Shown: positions 17,956 through 26,640, counted from the stretch's first letter. The stretch: 64,000 bases of DNA from Kitasatospora sp. DSM 101779 (GCF_025655475.1 NZ_JAHTIK010000001.1:7814921-7878920); one strand, 5' to 3'. The notes: generated by a model not told the origin, from the sequence alone. A program made the numbers and translations.

Positions 17956-18999
17956 ATGAGTGAGAACGCCGTCCCCCCGACGATGCGCGCCGTGGCCTAC
18001 CGCACGAGCCTGCCCGTGGACGACCCGGACTGCCTGCAGGACGTGGAGCTGCCGGTGCCGCAGCCGGGGCCGCGGGACCTCCTCGTCCGGGTGGAGGCCG
18101 TCGCCGTCAACCCCGTCGACTACAAGGTGCGGCAGAACGTCGACCCGGCGGGGGAGTGGAAGGTCCTCGGCTGGGACGCCGCCGGCACGGTGGTGGCGGT
18201 CGGCGCCGAGGTGGAGCTCTTCCGGGTCGGCGACGAGGTCAGTTACGCCGGGGCGATCGACCGCCCGGGGACGAACGCCGAGTACCACGCGGTCGACGAG
18301 CGGATCGTCGGACCCAAGCCCGCCTCCCTCTCCTTCGCCGGGGCCGCCGCCTTGCCGCTGACCTCGCTGACCGCCTGGGAGGGCCTGTTCGAGCGGCTGG
18401 GGCTGTCCGCCGCCGCCCCCGACCGTCCCGGCGCCCTGCTGGTGACGGCCGCCGCCGGCGGCGTCGGATCGGTCGTCGCCCAGCTGGCGCGGGCGTTGAC
18501 CGGGCTGACCGTGATCGGTACCGCCTCCCGCCCGGAGAGCGCCGAGTTCGCGCGCCGGATGGGCGTGCACCACCTCGTCGACCACCACCGGCCGCTCGTA
18601 CCGCAGCTCGCCGACGTGGCGCCCGACGGCGTGGACTTCGTCTTCAGCACGGCCGCCACGGACCGCAACCTGCCCGCCTACGCGGAGGCCCTGAAGCCGT
18701 TCGGTGCGATCGTGGCCGTCGACGACCACGACGCCCTGCCGGTCGGGGTCCTCAAGCCGAAGAGCATCGCCTTCCACTGGGAGTTCATGTTCACCCGCGC
18801 CCTGTACCGGACCCCCGACCAGGACAGGCAGCACCGGATCCTGGCGCGGGTGGCCCGCCTGGTGGACGACGGCGCGCTCACCACGACGGCCACCCGTGAC
18901 CTCGGTCCCCTCGACGCCGCGAACCTGCGGGAGGCCCATCGCCTGCAGGAGTCCGGCAGTGCCATCGGCAAGACCACCCTCACGGGCTTCCGCCGATGA
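17956..18999 (+). CDS. zinc-type alcohol dehydrogenase-like MDR oxidoreductase
   Basis: A 347-residue medium-chain dehydrogenase/reductase. The GroES-like N-terminal domain has VEAVAVNPVDYKVRQN and WKVLGWDAAGTVVAVG; the Rossmann domain has LLVTAAAGGVGSVVAQLARA. The structural and catalytic zinc ligands are absent, so it belongs to the YogA/zinc-less quinone-reductase-like group using NADPH. Substrate unknown. The ribosome-binding site is weak; ATG 17956 overlaps the TGA of a seven-codon upstream frame starting at 17940, which might couple translation. Confidence 0.86.
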   Translation: MSENAVPPTMRAVAYRTSLPVDDPDCLQDVELPVPQPGPRDLLVRVEAVAVNPVDYKVRQNVDPAGEWKVLGWDAAGTVVAVGAEVELFRVGDEVSYAGAIDRPGTNAEYHAVDERIVGPKPASLSFAGAAALPLTSLTAWEGLFERLGLSAAAPDRPGALLVTAAAGGVGSVVAQLARALTGLTVIGTASRPESAEFARRMGVHHLVDHHRPLVPQLADVAPDGVDFVFSTAATDRNLPAYAEALKPFGAIVAVDDHDALPVGVLKPKSIAFHWEFMFTRALYRTPDQDRQHRILARVARLVDDGALTTTATRDLGPLDAANLREAHRLQESGSAIGKTTLTGFRR

Positions 19000-19135
19000 C
19001 CCCGCGCCTCGCGCTCGGCACGGTTCCGGCTGCGATCTGCAGGGGCGTCAGACCCGGCCGGTGGGCTCGGGAACGGGCGTGTGACCCGGGTGCGCCACCA
19101 CCACGGGCCCGCCGCCGCGGCCTAGGGTGGGCGGC

Positions 19136-19405
19136 ATGACGAGCGACGACGGCGCGGAGCCCGACCTCACCCCTGCGGCCCGACGACTCGCCGACTGCTA
19201 CCAGCGGCTGCTGGAACTCGTCGAACGGTGCAGCCGGTCGATGGAGGTCGGCGACTGGGTGATCCTCGCGGACGAGGCCGGTGACCTGTCCGTCACGGCG
19301 GACGAGGTCGCCTCCGCGGCCGAGGCGCTCACGCGCGACGAGGTCCCGACCAGGCCGGTGGACGTCCTCGCCATGGTGGAGCGGCTGTCCCGACCGCCGG
19401 AGTGA
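19136..19405 (+). CDS. small helical hypothetical protein
   Basis: An 89-residue acidic, probably helical protein (AARRLADCYQRLLELVERCS; SVTADEVASAAEALTRDEVP). Good codon bias; it ends 9 bp before the convergent stop of the next gene. No family recognised. Confidence 0.5.
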   Translation: MTSDDGAEPDLTPAARRLADCYQRLLELVERCSRSMEVGDWVILADEAGDLSVTADEVASAAEALTRDEVPTRPVDVLAMVERLSRPPE

Positions 19406-19413
19406 GGCCCGTT

Positions 19414-20205
19414 TCACCGGCGGCGCCGTTGCCACCAACGGCGCAGCGTGGCCTCGGCGGGGCCGTCGACCGAGGTGTGGCCGTCGACCGGGGCGAGGCC
19501 GTCGACCGCGGTGCGGATGCGGTCGAAGGTGACGATCTCGTTCGCGCCCTCGCCGGGCAGGGCGAGGCCGACGCACAGCAGCCGGAACCGGTCGTCCCCG
19601 AGCGAGAGGCCGATGAAGACCGGTCCCCCGGCGCACCCGTCGGGCAGCGGACCGTCCCAGCGGACGACACCGTCCGCGTCCCGTGCGATCGCGCCGCCGA
19701 CGACGGCTTGCAGCCGCTCGCCCGCGTCCGCACCGACGTCATGGCCCAGGAGGTAGGCCGGCACCGGGCCGTCCCCGATCGCGGCGACGTCCTGTGCGGA
19801 GGCCGCGAGGCCCTCGGTGATCTCGTCGGTGGTCCACCGCCAGCCCTTGCGCTCGGCGTGGGCGTCGAGCCCGGCGGTCGGCATCACCGCCACCCCGAGA
19901 CGGTCGAGGTGGGTCCAGCCGGCGGCGAAGTCGGTCATGAGGAGCTGCTCCGCGCTCATCGCCGGTTCGCACAGCTCGGCGCGGAGCGTCCACTGCGCGA
20001 GGTCGTACCGCGTCAGTGCTCCGGCGGTCACCAGGTACTGCCTGACGGTCTCGCCGTCGGGTGTGCTCCCGATCAGGTGGTTGTACCGGAACGCCGTCCC
20101 GTGGTTCCGGCCGGCGTTCGCCTGTTGGAAGGGCAGGGTCGAGCGGCCGGCGCTCTGCACGACGGCATTGACGATGTGGTGGCGGGGGGCGAAGGTTTCG
20201 GACAT
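19414..20205 (-). CDS. trypsin-like fold protein lacking catalytic residues
   Basis: A 263-residue protein whose segments read like a chymotrypsin-fold peptidase with the active site removed. GTAFRYNHLIG...QYLVTAGALTRYD sits where such proteins have the VTAAH block, and DGCAGGPVFIGLSL where they have GDSGGP. The His and Ser positions appear as Gly/Ala. It ends like secreted or regulatory trypsin-like proteins (GEGANEIVTFDRIRTAVDGL). No signal peptide, so cytosolic. The start at 20205 (MSETFAPRHH) is preferred because upstream codons lose bias. Family assignment is an inference from spacing. Confidence 0.5.
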   Translation of the reverse strand: MSETFAPRHHIVNAVVQSAGRSTLPFQQANAGRNHGTAFRYNHLIGSTPDGETVRQYLVTAGALTRYDLAQWTLRAELCEPAMSAEQLLMTDFAAGWTHLDRLGVAVMPTAGLDAHAERKGWRWTTDEITEGLAASAQDVAAIGDGPVPAYLLGHDVGADAGERLQAVVGGAIARDADGVVRWDGPLPDGCAGGPVFIGLSLGDDRFRLLCVGLALPGEGANEIVTFDRIRTAVDGLAPVDGHTSVDGPAEATLRRWWQRRRR

Positions 20206-20360
20206 GGAGCCGGACACTACCGACCGGGCGCACGGCGGGCGTGATCTTTTCGCCGCCCGCGGCGGAGGCGGCCCGGAGTCCGGCAGGTCGTTCCGCCCGG
20301 CGTGGGCGGCAGTTGATCGACCGTGGTCCAATGCCCGGGTCGATCGACTGAGGGGGAGTC

Positions 20361-20894
20361 ATGCGTCGTCGGGCGTTCATCGGTACGGGCGTCGGGGTGG
20401 TCGGGGCACTCGTCACCGGGCTGGCGTGGGCCGCGCGGTCCGAGGATGCGGGGGCCGAGGCGGCCGAGCGGGAGGTCCAGAACGGCCTCGAACCGGCAGG
20501 ACTGCGCACGTGCCTGGAGAAGCTCGGCCCGGTGGCGGCCGCGCACTGGACGGAGGAGTCGACGGGTACGGGCTCCCGGGTTCCCGGACCCTCGGACTTC
20601 TTCCTCCAGGCGTTCCTGACCCTGGCCCCGGGCGGCGTGGCCCGACTGCTCGAGGGGTACCCGACGAACCCGGCGTCGCTGCCGCCGGTGCGTACCGCGG
20701 CCGAGGCGACCAAGCACTGGGACGAGATCCCGCCCGCACTGGCGGCGTTCGCCCCGAGCGGCGCCTCCTGGGTCGGCTCCGAGTCGCGCACGGCGACCCT
20801 GGTACGGGCGGACCATGCGACGCTCTGCTTCGACCGGGCGTCCGACACGGTCTACCTGAAGACCGTCAACCTGCACCTGCCCCACGCGTCCTGA
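20361..20894 (+). CDS. exported hypothetical protein
   Basis: A 177-residue protein with an N-terminal signal (MRRRAFIGTGVGVVGALVTG, then LAWAA), possibly Tat-like because of the twin Arg before Ala-Phe. The mature part is soluble with two Cys (CLEKLGPV, TLCFD). GGGGGAG just before the ATG is a strong ribosome-binding site. No family recognised. Confidence 0.65.
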   Translation: MRRRAFIGTGVGVVGALVTGLAWAARSEDAGAEAAEREVQNGLEPAGLRTCLEKLGPVAAAHWTEESTGTGSRVPGPSDFFLQAFLTLAPGGVARLLEGYPTNPASLPPVRTAAEATKHWDEIPPALAAFAPSGASWVGSESRTATLVRADHATLCFDRASDTVYLKTVNLHLPHAS

Positions 20895-20944
20895 GTGGGA
20901 AAGGGCTGCGGACCCACGGCCTCCGGCCGGTGTGAGGCGACGCC

Positions 20945-21152
20945 CTACGGCGTGTCATCAAAGGCGATCGGGCAGCCGTGGGGGGCGCGGGGGCACCCCG
21001 GGCCGAAGACTGGGGGGAACTGCGCGATTCGGATGCGGACCGCCGTGCGAATCCCGGCTGGGCTCATCTCACTGGGGTGCCCGCCCCCGGACTGCGAAGG
21101 TCCCCGCCCCCTGGATCACCCAGCCGGCTGCCCTTGGAAGACACTCCCCAGG
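20945..21152. repeat. dispersed intergenic repeat, copy A
   Basis: About 208 bp that match 24977-25188 in the same orientation with scattered differences. Shared landmarks are GGCGATCGGGCAGCC, GCGGGGNACTGCGC, CCGCCGTGCGAATCCCGGCT and GACACTCCCC. The block GGGGCGCGGGGAACTGCGC recalls a sequence I know as frequent in Streptomyces intergenic regions. It sits between a convergent gene pair. Confidence 0.75.
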
Positions 21153-21184
21153 ACGCCGTGCGTCACGCAGCGCTCGGAGCGCGT

Positions 21185-21760
21185 TCAGGCGGGTGTGCGG
21201 TCCGCGAGCACGTTCCTCAGTTCGGCGGTCGAGGCCCGCAGGATGCCCGGCAGGTCCGGCCGGCCCGGGTCGTCGATCCAGCGGGCGAAGGCGACCTTGA
21301 GCACGGCGATCCCCGTCTCGGCGGCCAGACCGGCGGCGGGGTCGGGCGTGCCGCGGTCCCGCAGCGCGTCCGCCATCGCCTCGGCCAGCCCCGCGAGCTT
21401 GATCAGTTCGCGTTCCCGGAGTTCCGCGTGTGCCGACACGACGGCGTTCCGCAGTCTGACGCGTTCGGCGTTCGCCTGGAACTCGGCCCCCAGGGCTTCG
21501 AGGGCGGCACCGACCGCGTCCATGGCCGACGCGTCGGCCGGCGCCTCGGCGACGGACCGTGCCAGCAGTTCCTTCGCCATCTCCGTGCCGAAGAACAGGA
21601 CTTCACGCTTGTCGGCGAAGTGCCGGTAGAAGGTGCGCTCGGTCAGGCCGGCCCGTGCGGTGATCTCCACGACGGTGGTCTGCTCGTACCCCTGCTCGGT
21701 GTAGAGCTCCAGTGCCGCCTGCGCCAGCCGGCCCCGTGCGTTCGGCTCCCATCGACCCAT
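21185..21760 (-). CDS. TetR-family transcriptional repressor
   Basis: A 191-residue TetR protein: RLAQAALELYTEQGYEQTTV and EITARAGLTERTFYRHFADK form the N-terminal helix-turn-helix (about 10-55); the C-terminal ligand domain is helical. It is divergent from an epimerase/dehydratase gene with two near-identical palindromes between them, so it almost certainly represses itself and that gene. Inducer unknown. Confidence 0.92.
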   Translation of the reverse strand: MGRWEPNARGRLAQAALELYTEQGYEQTTVVEITARAGLTERTFYRHFADKREVLFFGTEMAKELLARSVAEAPADASAMDAVGAALEALGAEFQANAERVRLRNAVVSAHAELRERELIKLAGLAEAMADALRDRGTPDPAAGLAAETGIAVLKVAFARWIDDPGRPDLPGILRASTAELRNVLADRTPA

Positions 21761-21773
21761 GCCGCGATCCTAC

Positions 21774-21828
21774 GCGATGACAGGACCTGTCATCGCATGT
21801 ACGGTGTGATGACAGAACCTGTCATCAC
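21774..21828. promoter_or_regulatory. twin palindromic TetR operators
   Basis: Two 23-bp palindromes, 21774-21796 (arms GCGATGACAGG/CCTGTCATCGC around one base) and 21806-21828 (arms GTGATGACAG/CTGTCATCAC around AAC). Both share GATGACAG...CTGTCATC and their centres are 32 bp apart, about three helical turns. They fill the 85-bp gap between the divergent TetR and epimerase genes. Confidence 0.9.
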
Positions 21829-21845
21829 TTTTGGGAGGCACTGCC

Positions 21846-22724
21846 ATGCGGGTATTCGTCACGGGCGCGTCCGGATGGGTCGGCTCCGCCGTCGTCCCCG
21901 AGCTCATCGGCGCAGGTCACCGGGTGCTCGGGCTGGCCCGGTCCGACTCCTCGGCCGCCGCCGTCACCGCCGCCGGAGCCGAGGTGCTCCGCGGCGACCT
22001 GGACGACCTGGACGCGCTGACGGCCGGCGCGGCCGGCTGCGACGGGGTCGTCCACCTCGCGTTCATCCACGACTTCAGCCGCTTCGAGGCCTCCGTACAG
22101 GCCGACGCCCGCGCCGTCGAGACGCTGGCCGCCGCGCTGGAGGGCACCGGCAAGCCGCTGGTCGTCACCGCCGGCACCGCCGCGGTACCCGGGCGGACCG
22201 CGACCGAGCACGACACCTCCGCCCCGGGCTCACCCGCCGCCGGCCGGGACGCGAACGCCCGGGCGGCGCTCGACTCGGCAACCCGCGGCGTCCGACCGTC
22301 CGTCGTGCGGCTGCCCCGGACCGTGCACGGCGACGGCGACCACGGCTTCGTCGCCCACCTGGTCGCCGTCGCCCGGGAACGGGGAGTGTCCGGCTACGTC
22401 GGCGACGGGGCCGCCCGCTGGCCCGCCGTGCACGTACGGGACGCGGCGCGCCTGTACCGCCTCGCGCTCGAGCAGACCCCGGCCGGCTCCGTGCTGCACG
22501 CCGTCGCCGACGAGGGCGTGCCGGTCCGCGAGATCGCGGAGGTGATCGGCCGCCACCTCGGCCTGCCGACCGCCTCCGCCGCTGCCGAGGACTTCGGCTT
22601 CCTGGGCCGGATCCTGGCCGTCGACCAGCCGGCCTCCAGTGCGCTGACCCGCGAACTGCTCGGCTGGCGCCCCACCGGGCCGGGCCTCGTCGAGGACCTG
22701 GAAAAGGGCCACTACTTCGCCTGA
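21846..22724 (+). CDS. NAD-dependent epimerase/dehydratase (extended SDR)
   Basis: A 292-residue extended/atypical SDR: RVFVTGASGWVGSAVVPELI is the glycine-rich NAD(P) site, then GDLDDLDALTAGAAGCDGVV and VVRLPRTVHGDGDHGFV. The usual YxxxK is not evident (ARAALDSATRG at that place), which is seen in the SCO-type 'NAD-dependent epimerase/dehydratase family' of atypical SDRs. Strong ribosome-binding site (TGGGAGGCACTGCC). Under the divergent TetR repressor; substrate unknown. Confidence 0.87.
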   Translation: MRVFVTGASGWVGSAVVPELIGAGHRVLGLARSDSSAAAVTAAGAEVLRGDLDDLDALTAGAAGCDGVVHLAFIHDFSRFEASVQADARAVETLAAALEGTGKPLVVTAGTAAVPGRTATEHDTSAPGSPAAGRDANARAALDSATRGVRPSVVRLPRTVHGDGDHGFVAHLVAVARERGVSGYVGDGAARWPAVHVRDAARLYRLALEQTPAGSVLHAVADEGVPVREIAEVIGRHLGLPTASAAAEDFGFLGRILAVDQPASSALTRELLGWRPTGPGLVEDLEKGHYFA

Positions 22725-22749
22725 GCACGCCCGCCGTCGCCCGCACCGT

Positions 22750-22783
22750 CCCGCCGTCCCCGCACTGCCACGGGGACGGCGGG
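22750..22783. terminator. bidirectional hairpin terminator
   Basis: A perfect 13-bp stem, CCCGCCGTCCCCG with CGGGGACGGCGGG and an 8-nt loop, placed between the convergent epimerase (stop 22724) and kinase-like (stop 22804) genes. Confidence 0.9.
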
Positions 22784-22803
22784 GCAGCCCGAACCGGGCC
22801 GCC

Positions 22804-23877
22804 TCAGCGGCGTGTCCCCCCGGTCGCGGCCACGGCGCGGTCGAGTGCGGCGGCCGGGAAGGGCGTCCGTTTGCTCTCCGTGAGCAGCCGGCGGTGGAAG
22901 CCGTCCAGGACGGCCGCGGCCCGGGCGTGCCGTTCGATGATCGCCGCGATCTCCGGCAGCACACCGCCGGGCCTTCGACCCGCGATCCACCGCTGCAGGA
23001 ACACGCCCATGTCGACGCCGCCCCCGACGGGGCCGACGAGGTGGTGACGGAGGAGATGGGTCGCGGCGTAGTGGCGGTCGTACGCGAGATGCTCCGCGAG
23101 GAAGCGCTCCTCGGCCGCCGAGAGCTCGAAACCCGAGCTCAGGGCCAGGCCGAAGTCGGCGAAGTAGATCAGCCGGCCGTCGGTCAGGAGATTGCCGAAG
23201 TGCGCGTCGAAGTGCACGAGCCCGCGCGAACTCATGAAGGCCGCTCCCCGCACCAGCACATCCTCCACCCACGGGTACGGGGATCCCTCGACGGCCGGTG
23301 CCGCCTGCCTCTCGTGCAACCACGCACCGAGTGTCTGCGGTACGTGCTCCAGGAAGAGCACCAGGCTGTGGGAGGACCGGCCGATGGCCTCCAGCCGCTC
23401 GCGGACGGCCCCGGAGTCCTCCCAGTGGGCGACCGCTCCGTCGATGCCCCCGAACGCGTCGACGAAGCCCTCGGGCGGGGAATCCGGCAGCACACGCCAG
23501 TGGTACAGCAGCGGAAAGCCTTCGTACCGCCTCCCCAGGACCCAGTTGGTGGTCATGATGTGGACGGCCAGCTCCCGCCAGGCACCGAAGCCGGCCGAGC
23601 CCACCCCGTACTGGTAGAACAGCGGCAGACCGAAGAGGTTCGCCGTCGACCGGACGTTCTCCGGCCGGATCTCGACGTCCGTCAACGGCACCCGCTTGAC
23701 GAAGACCCGTGTCCCGTCGACGTCCAGTTCCGCGGACCTGCCACCGATCCCGGACCCGACCGGAGAGGCGGACGCCAGGACGTCACCGAGTCGCCGGTCA
23801 CTCAGCAACGACAGGCGGGTGGCCACCGTCCCACGGGCAGCGAGGCGCTCGGCGTACGGGGACTCGCAGCGGCACAT
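22804..23877 (-). CDS. protein-kinase-like fold protein
   Basis: A 357-residue protein with a kinase-like catalytic core: ELDVDGTRVFVKRVPLTDVE carries the N-lobe Lys, HSLVLFLEHVPQTLGAWLHE the hinge, GLVHFDAHFGNLL the catalytic loop (H-F-D-x-x-x-x-N replaces HRDxxxxN) and LIYFADFGLAL the DFG. The layout suits a Streptomyces 'protein kinase family' or small-molecule phosphotransferase. C-terminal ~90 residues are helical. Promoter upstream of 23877; single gene. Substrate unknown. Confidence 0.8.
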   Translation of the reverse strand: MCRCESPYAERLAARGTVATRLSLLSDRRLGDVLASASPVGSGIGGRSAELDVDGTRVFVKRVPLTDVEIRPENVRSTANLFGLPLFYQYGVGSAGFGAWRELAVHIMTTNWVLGRRYEGFPLLYHWRVLPDSPPEGFVDAFGGIDGAVAHWEDSGAVRERLEAIGRSSHSLVLFLEHVPQTLGAWLHERQAAPAVEGSPYPWVEDVLVRGAAFMSSRGLVHFDAHFGNLLTDGRLIYFADFGLALSSGFELSAAEERFLAEHLAYDRHYAATHLLRHHLVGPVGGGVDMGVFLQRWIAGRRPGGVLPEIAAIIERHARAAAVLDGFHRRLLTESKRTPFPAAALDRAVAATGGTRR

Positions 23878-24056
23878 CGACGGCTCCTCGGTGCCCCGAC
23901 CGGGGCTTCGACGATCACTCGAACGCGATCGACCCTACCCGGACATGACGGGCCATCAGGACAGCCGTCGACGGACCTCGACCGCACCTGGCCCGGTGCC
24001 GTGGGCGGGATTCCCTGGTGCGGCCTGCGTCGGTGTGGCCGACGTCGGTCGCCCGG

Positions 24057-24413
24057 TCACCGTCGGGCGAGACGGCGTTCGCCGCCGGCCCCGGGCTGGT
24101 AGTCGAGGTGATAGTGGGCGAAGACCTCCGGTTCCCGGTCGGCGGGCAGGACCCCGTCGGTGTCGATGGCCGGCGCGTCCTTCACCAGGGCCTTGGGGTG
24201 GGCGACCTTGAGGTAGCCCGGCCCGGCGACGGCGCCGTCGAGCGGTACGAACACGAGCCGGTGGCGGGTCGGCAGGCCCACGGTGACCGTGGCGAAGGAG
24301 GGCTGGTCGGTCGCCGTGTCGACGTAGACCGACTCCAGGATGCCGATCTTCTTGGCGTCCTGGTCGACGACATCGTGCTGACGCCACTCGCGGATGTCTG
24401 CCAGCTGGATCAT
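24057..24413 (-). CDS. PRC-barrel domain protein
   Basis: A 118-residue protein with a PRC-barrel fold: IREWRQHDVVDQDAKKIGIL and ESVYVDTATDQPSFATVTVG are the standard first strands. The family binds other proteins or RNA and is often general-stress-related in actinobacteria. ATG at 24413 behind GGAGGGCGCA. A run of CGTCGCC heptamers lies 25 bp upstream. No partner obvious. Confidence 0.85.
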   Translation of the reverse strand: MIQLADIREWRQHDVVDQDAKKIGILESVYVDTATDQPSFATVTVGLPTRHRLVFVPLDGAVAGPGYLKVAHPKALVKDAPAIDTDGVLPADREPEVFAHYHLDYQPGAGGERRLARR

Positions 24414-24437
24414 TGCGCCCTCCAGTCCACCGTTCCC

Positions 24438-24479
24438 CGTCGCCCGTCGCCCGTCGCCCGTCGCCCGTCGCCCGCCGCC
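24438..24479. repeat. heptanucleotide tandem repeat (CGTCGCC)5 + CGCCGCC
   Basis: Five perfect and one imperfect 7-bp units, 25 bp upstream of the PRC-barrel start codon, in its promoter or leader. Too short and simple for CRISPR. Confidence 0.95.
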
Positions 24480-24611
24480 CAGGCCGGGCGGCCGTCCGAC
24501 GGGGAACGTCTGCCCGTCCCGGCCGTCGGTAACCGGCGCAGGCAGACCGTTCCACCGACTCCCGGCCGGGGTCCCCGGGCAGCCGATCGGCATCGGCCGC
24601 GGTGTGCAGGG

Positions 24612-24779
24612 CTACCGGGTGGGTCGGCGGCCGTTCCTGCGGACGCGCGCGCCGCCGAGGGCGAGGGCGACCAGCAGGACGAGGATGCCGATGAACAGGA
24701 GGTACAACAGGCCGTCCGCGGCCACGCCGATGAGACCGAGCACGATCGCGACGATCACCAGGAAGAGGATCCATGCCAT
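24612..24779 (-). CDS. small hydrophobic membrane protein
   Basis: A 55-residue protein made of two membrane segments (ILFLVIVAIVLGLIGVAADG and LLYLLFIGILVLLVALALGG) and a basic tail (RVRRNGRRPTR). Such 'hydrophobic proteins' are common and conserved in Streptomyces, function unknown. The short start at 24779 is supported by GGGAGG at proper spacing; the longer in-frame extension has poor codon bias. Confidence 0.75.
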   Translation of the reverse strand: MAWILFLVIVAIVLGLIGVAADGLLYLLFIGILVLLVALALGGARVRRNGRRPTR

Positions 24780-24976
24780 GGAGGTTCGCCTCCCGCCGAC
24801 GAGATGACGGTGCGCGGGACCGCGCCGCCCACGACGGCGGTCGGGGCGGCGGTCCCGGCAGCAGGCCCGCGGTTCAGGCCCTGCTCGAGGCTCGTGCCCA
24901 GCCGGCGCCCGTCGATGCACGGCGGCGCCGGTGACCGGGGGACCGTCGACGCTGCCGCTCGCCCCCGGGCCCGGGC

Positions 24977-25188
24977 TACGGCGTGACGTGAACGGCGATC
25001 GGGCAGCCAGAGGGGCGCGGGGAACTGCGCCATGCGGATGTGGTCCGCCGTGCGAATCCCGGCTCGGCCCGTGCCACTACGGTGCCCGCTCCCGGACTGC
25101 GCAGTTCTCACCCAGACTTCGGCCGGGAGGTGCCCCACGCACCCCTGAATCAACCACCCGACCGCCCTTTGACGACACTCCCCGGGCC
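24977..25188. repeat. dispersed intergenic repeat, copy B
   Basis: Matches copy A at 20945-21152 in the same orientation. A shorter third piece, 25457-25515 (GCCGGGAGGTGCCCCCACGC ... TTGACGACGCGCTC), matches only the right end of copy B. Together they occupy most of the 24,780-25,535 interval, in which I see no gene. Confidence 0.75.
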
Positions 25189-25535
25189 CTTGTGCCCGGG
25201 CCGGGCGGCCCCGCGGACGGGCGAGGGCGACGCATCGGAGGTTTGCATCGCGCGGTCCGGTGACAGCGGTCTGAGCCGCCCCTAGCATCGGCACACCGCC
25301 GCGACCGTCGCGCCGAACGGGCGGCCGGCCGAGCAGTGGCCGACCGCCCCGCGGGTCCCGGGGCGCGCCCCACCGCTGCCCCGGGACCGTCCACGGCTGT
25401 GCGCCCGTGCCGAGGCCCGGTGTGCCGGCATGCCGCTGTCCTGCATCGCGGCGACGGCCGGGAGGTGCCCCCACGCGCCCCTTGTCGGTTCCCAGCCGTT
25501 GACGACGCGCTCTGCGCCCGCCAGCCGGACGGACC

Positions 25536-26606
25536 CTAGGTCACCGGGTCGGCGGAGGCCCGGGCGGGGGCTGTGACGGTGTCGTGGGGGCTGAAGGTGC
25601 GTCGGTAGGCGGCGGGTGAGACCCCGAAGGCCGTACGCATGTGGGTGCGCAGGGAGTTCCCGGAGCCGAGGCCGGCCCGGTGGGCGACCAGGTCGATCGG
25701 CAGGTCCGTGGTCTCCAGCAGGTGCTTGGCCATCTCCAGGCGCTGGACGGTCAGCCACTGCACCGGGGTCATGCCGACCTCGTCGCGGAAGCGCCGGGTG
25801 AAGGAGCGCAGACTCATCCGCGCGTGCTCGGCGAGCCGGTCGAGGGGCAGCGGCTCGCCGAGGTGCTCCAGCGCCCAGGCTCGGGTGGCGGTGGTGCTGG
25901 CGACGGTGGGCTCGGGGACGGGGCGGTCGATGTACTGCGCCTGCCCGCCGTCCCGCCACGGCGGCACCACGCACATGCGGGCGGCCCGGTTGGCGACCGC
26001 CGCGCCGTGGTCGCGGCGGATCACGTGCAGGCACAGGTCGACGCCGGCGGCGACCCCGGCGGAGGTCAGTACGTCCCCGTCGTCGACGAAGAGGACCTCC
26101 TCGTCGACCCTGACGTCGGGGAAGGCCCGGCGGAAGTCCGGGGCCAGGTTCCAGTGCGTGGTGGCCGGCCGGCCGTCCAGCAGGCCGGCCGCGGCGAGCA
26201 CGTAGGAGCCGGTGCAGATCGACACCAGCCGCGTGCCTGGCCGGATCCCGGCGATGGCCGCGGCGACGGCGGGCGGCAGCGGGCCGCCGTGGCCCAGTTC
26301 GGGCATGGCGTGCGTGGGCGGGACGATCACGGTGTCCGCGGCGGCCATCGCCTCGGGCCCGGCGGCCGGCTGCACGGTGAAGCCGGCGTCGCTGAGGACG
26401 GGTGCGCCGTCGGCGGTGCAGACCGTGACCTCGTACAGCGGACGCCCCTCGGCGTCCTCGGCGCTGCCGAAGACCCGGGACGGGATGCCGAGCTCGAAGG
26501 GCGGGACCCCGGGCAGCGCGAGCACGGCGATCCGGTGCCGTCGGACCGGCGAACCCGGCGTCCCGTCCCGCTCGCTCTCCGTCATCGCCGTCCGCGTTCC
26601 ACTCAT
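25536..26606 (-). CDS. GlxA-family regulator (DJ-1/PfpI plus AraC HTH)
   Basis: A 356-residue protein with an N-terminal class-I glutamine-amidotransferase-like (DJ-1/PfpI) domain (IAVLALPGVPPFELGIPSRV; nucleophile-elbow Cys in LVSICTGSYVLAAAGLL) and a C-terminal AraC double helix-turn-helix (LAEHARMSLRSFTRRFRDEV; DLVAHRAGLGSGNSLRTHMR). GlxA-type regulators typically control adjacent oxidoreductase genes. The divergent MDR gene begins 161 bp away with a TGGCCG-AA-CGGCCA palindrome between them. Confidence 0.92.
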   Translation of the reverse strand: MSGTRTAMTESERDGTPGSPVRRHRIAVLALPGVPPFELGIPSRVFGSAEDAEGRPLYEVTVCTADGAPVLSDAGFTVQPAAGPEAMAAADTVIVPPTHAMPELGHGGPLPPAVAAAIAGIRPGTRLVSICTGSYVLAAAGLLDGRPATTHWNLAPDFRRAFPDVRVDEEVLFVDDGDVLTSAGVAAGVDLCLHVIRRDHGAAVANRAARMCVVPPWRDGGQAQYIDRPVPEPTVASTTATRAWALEHLGEPLPLDRLAEHARMSLRSFTRRFRDEVGMTPVQWLTVQRLEMAKHLLETTDLPIDLVAHRAGLGSGNSLRTHMRTAFGVSPAAYRRTFSPHDTVTAPARASADPVT

Positions 26607-26626
26607 GGCCAGATCCTGTCACATAG

Positions 26627-26640
26627 TGGCCGAACGGCCA
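26627..26640. promoter_or_regulatory. palindrome in divergent promoter
   Basis: TGGCCG-AA-CGGCCA, 20 bp upstream of the GlxA-like start and 127 bp upstream of the MDR start. Candidate binding site for the GlxA-like regulator (inference). Confidence 0.5.

Noticed and set aside
24438..24479. CRISPR array
   Set aside because: Units are 7 bp with no spacers; it is a simple tandem repeat. No CRISPR array or cas gene was seen anywhere.
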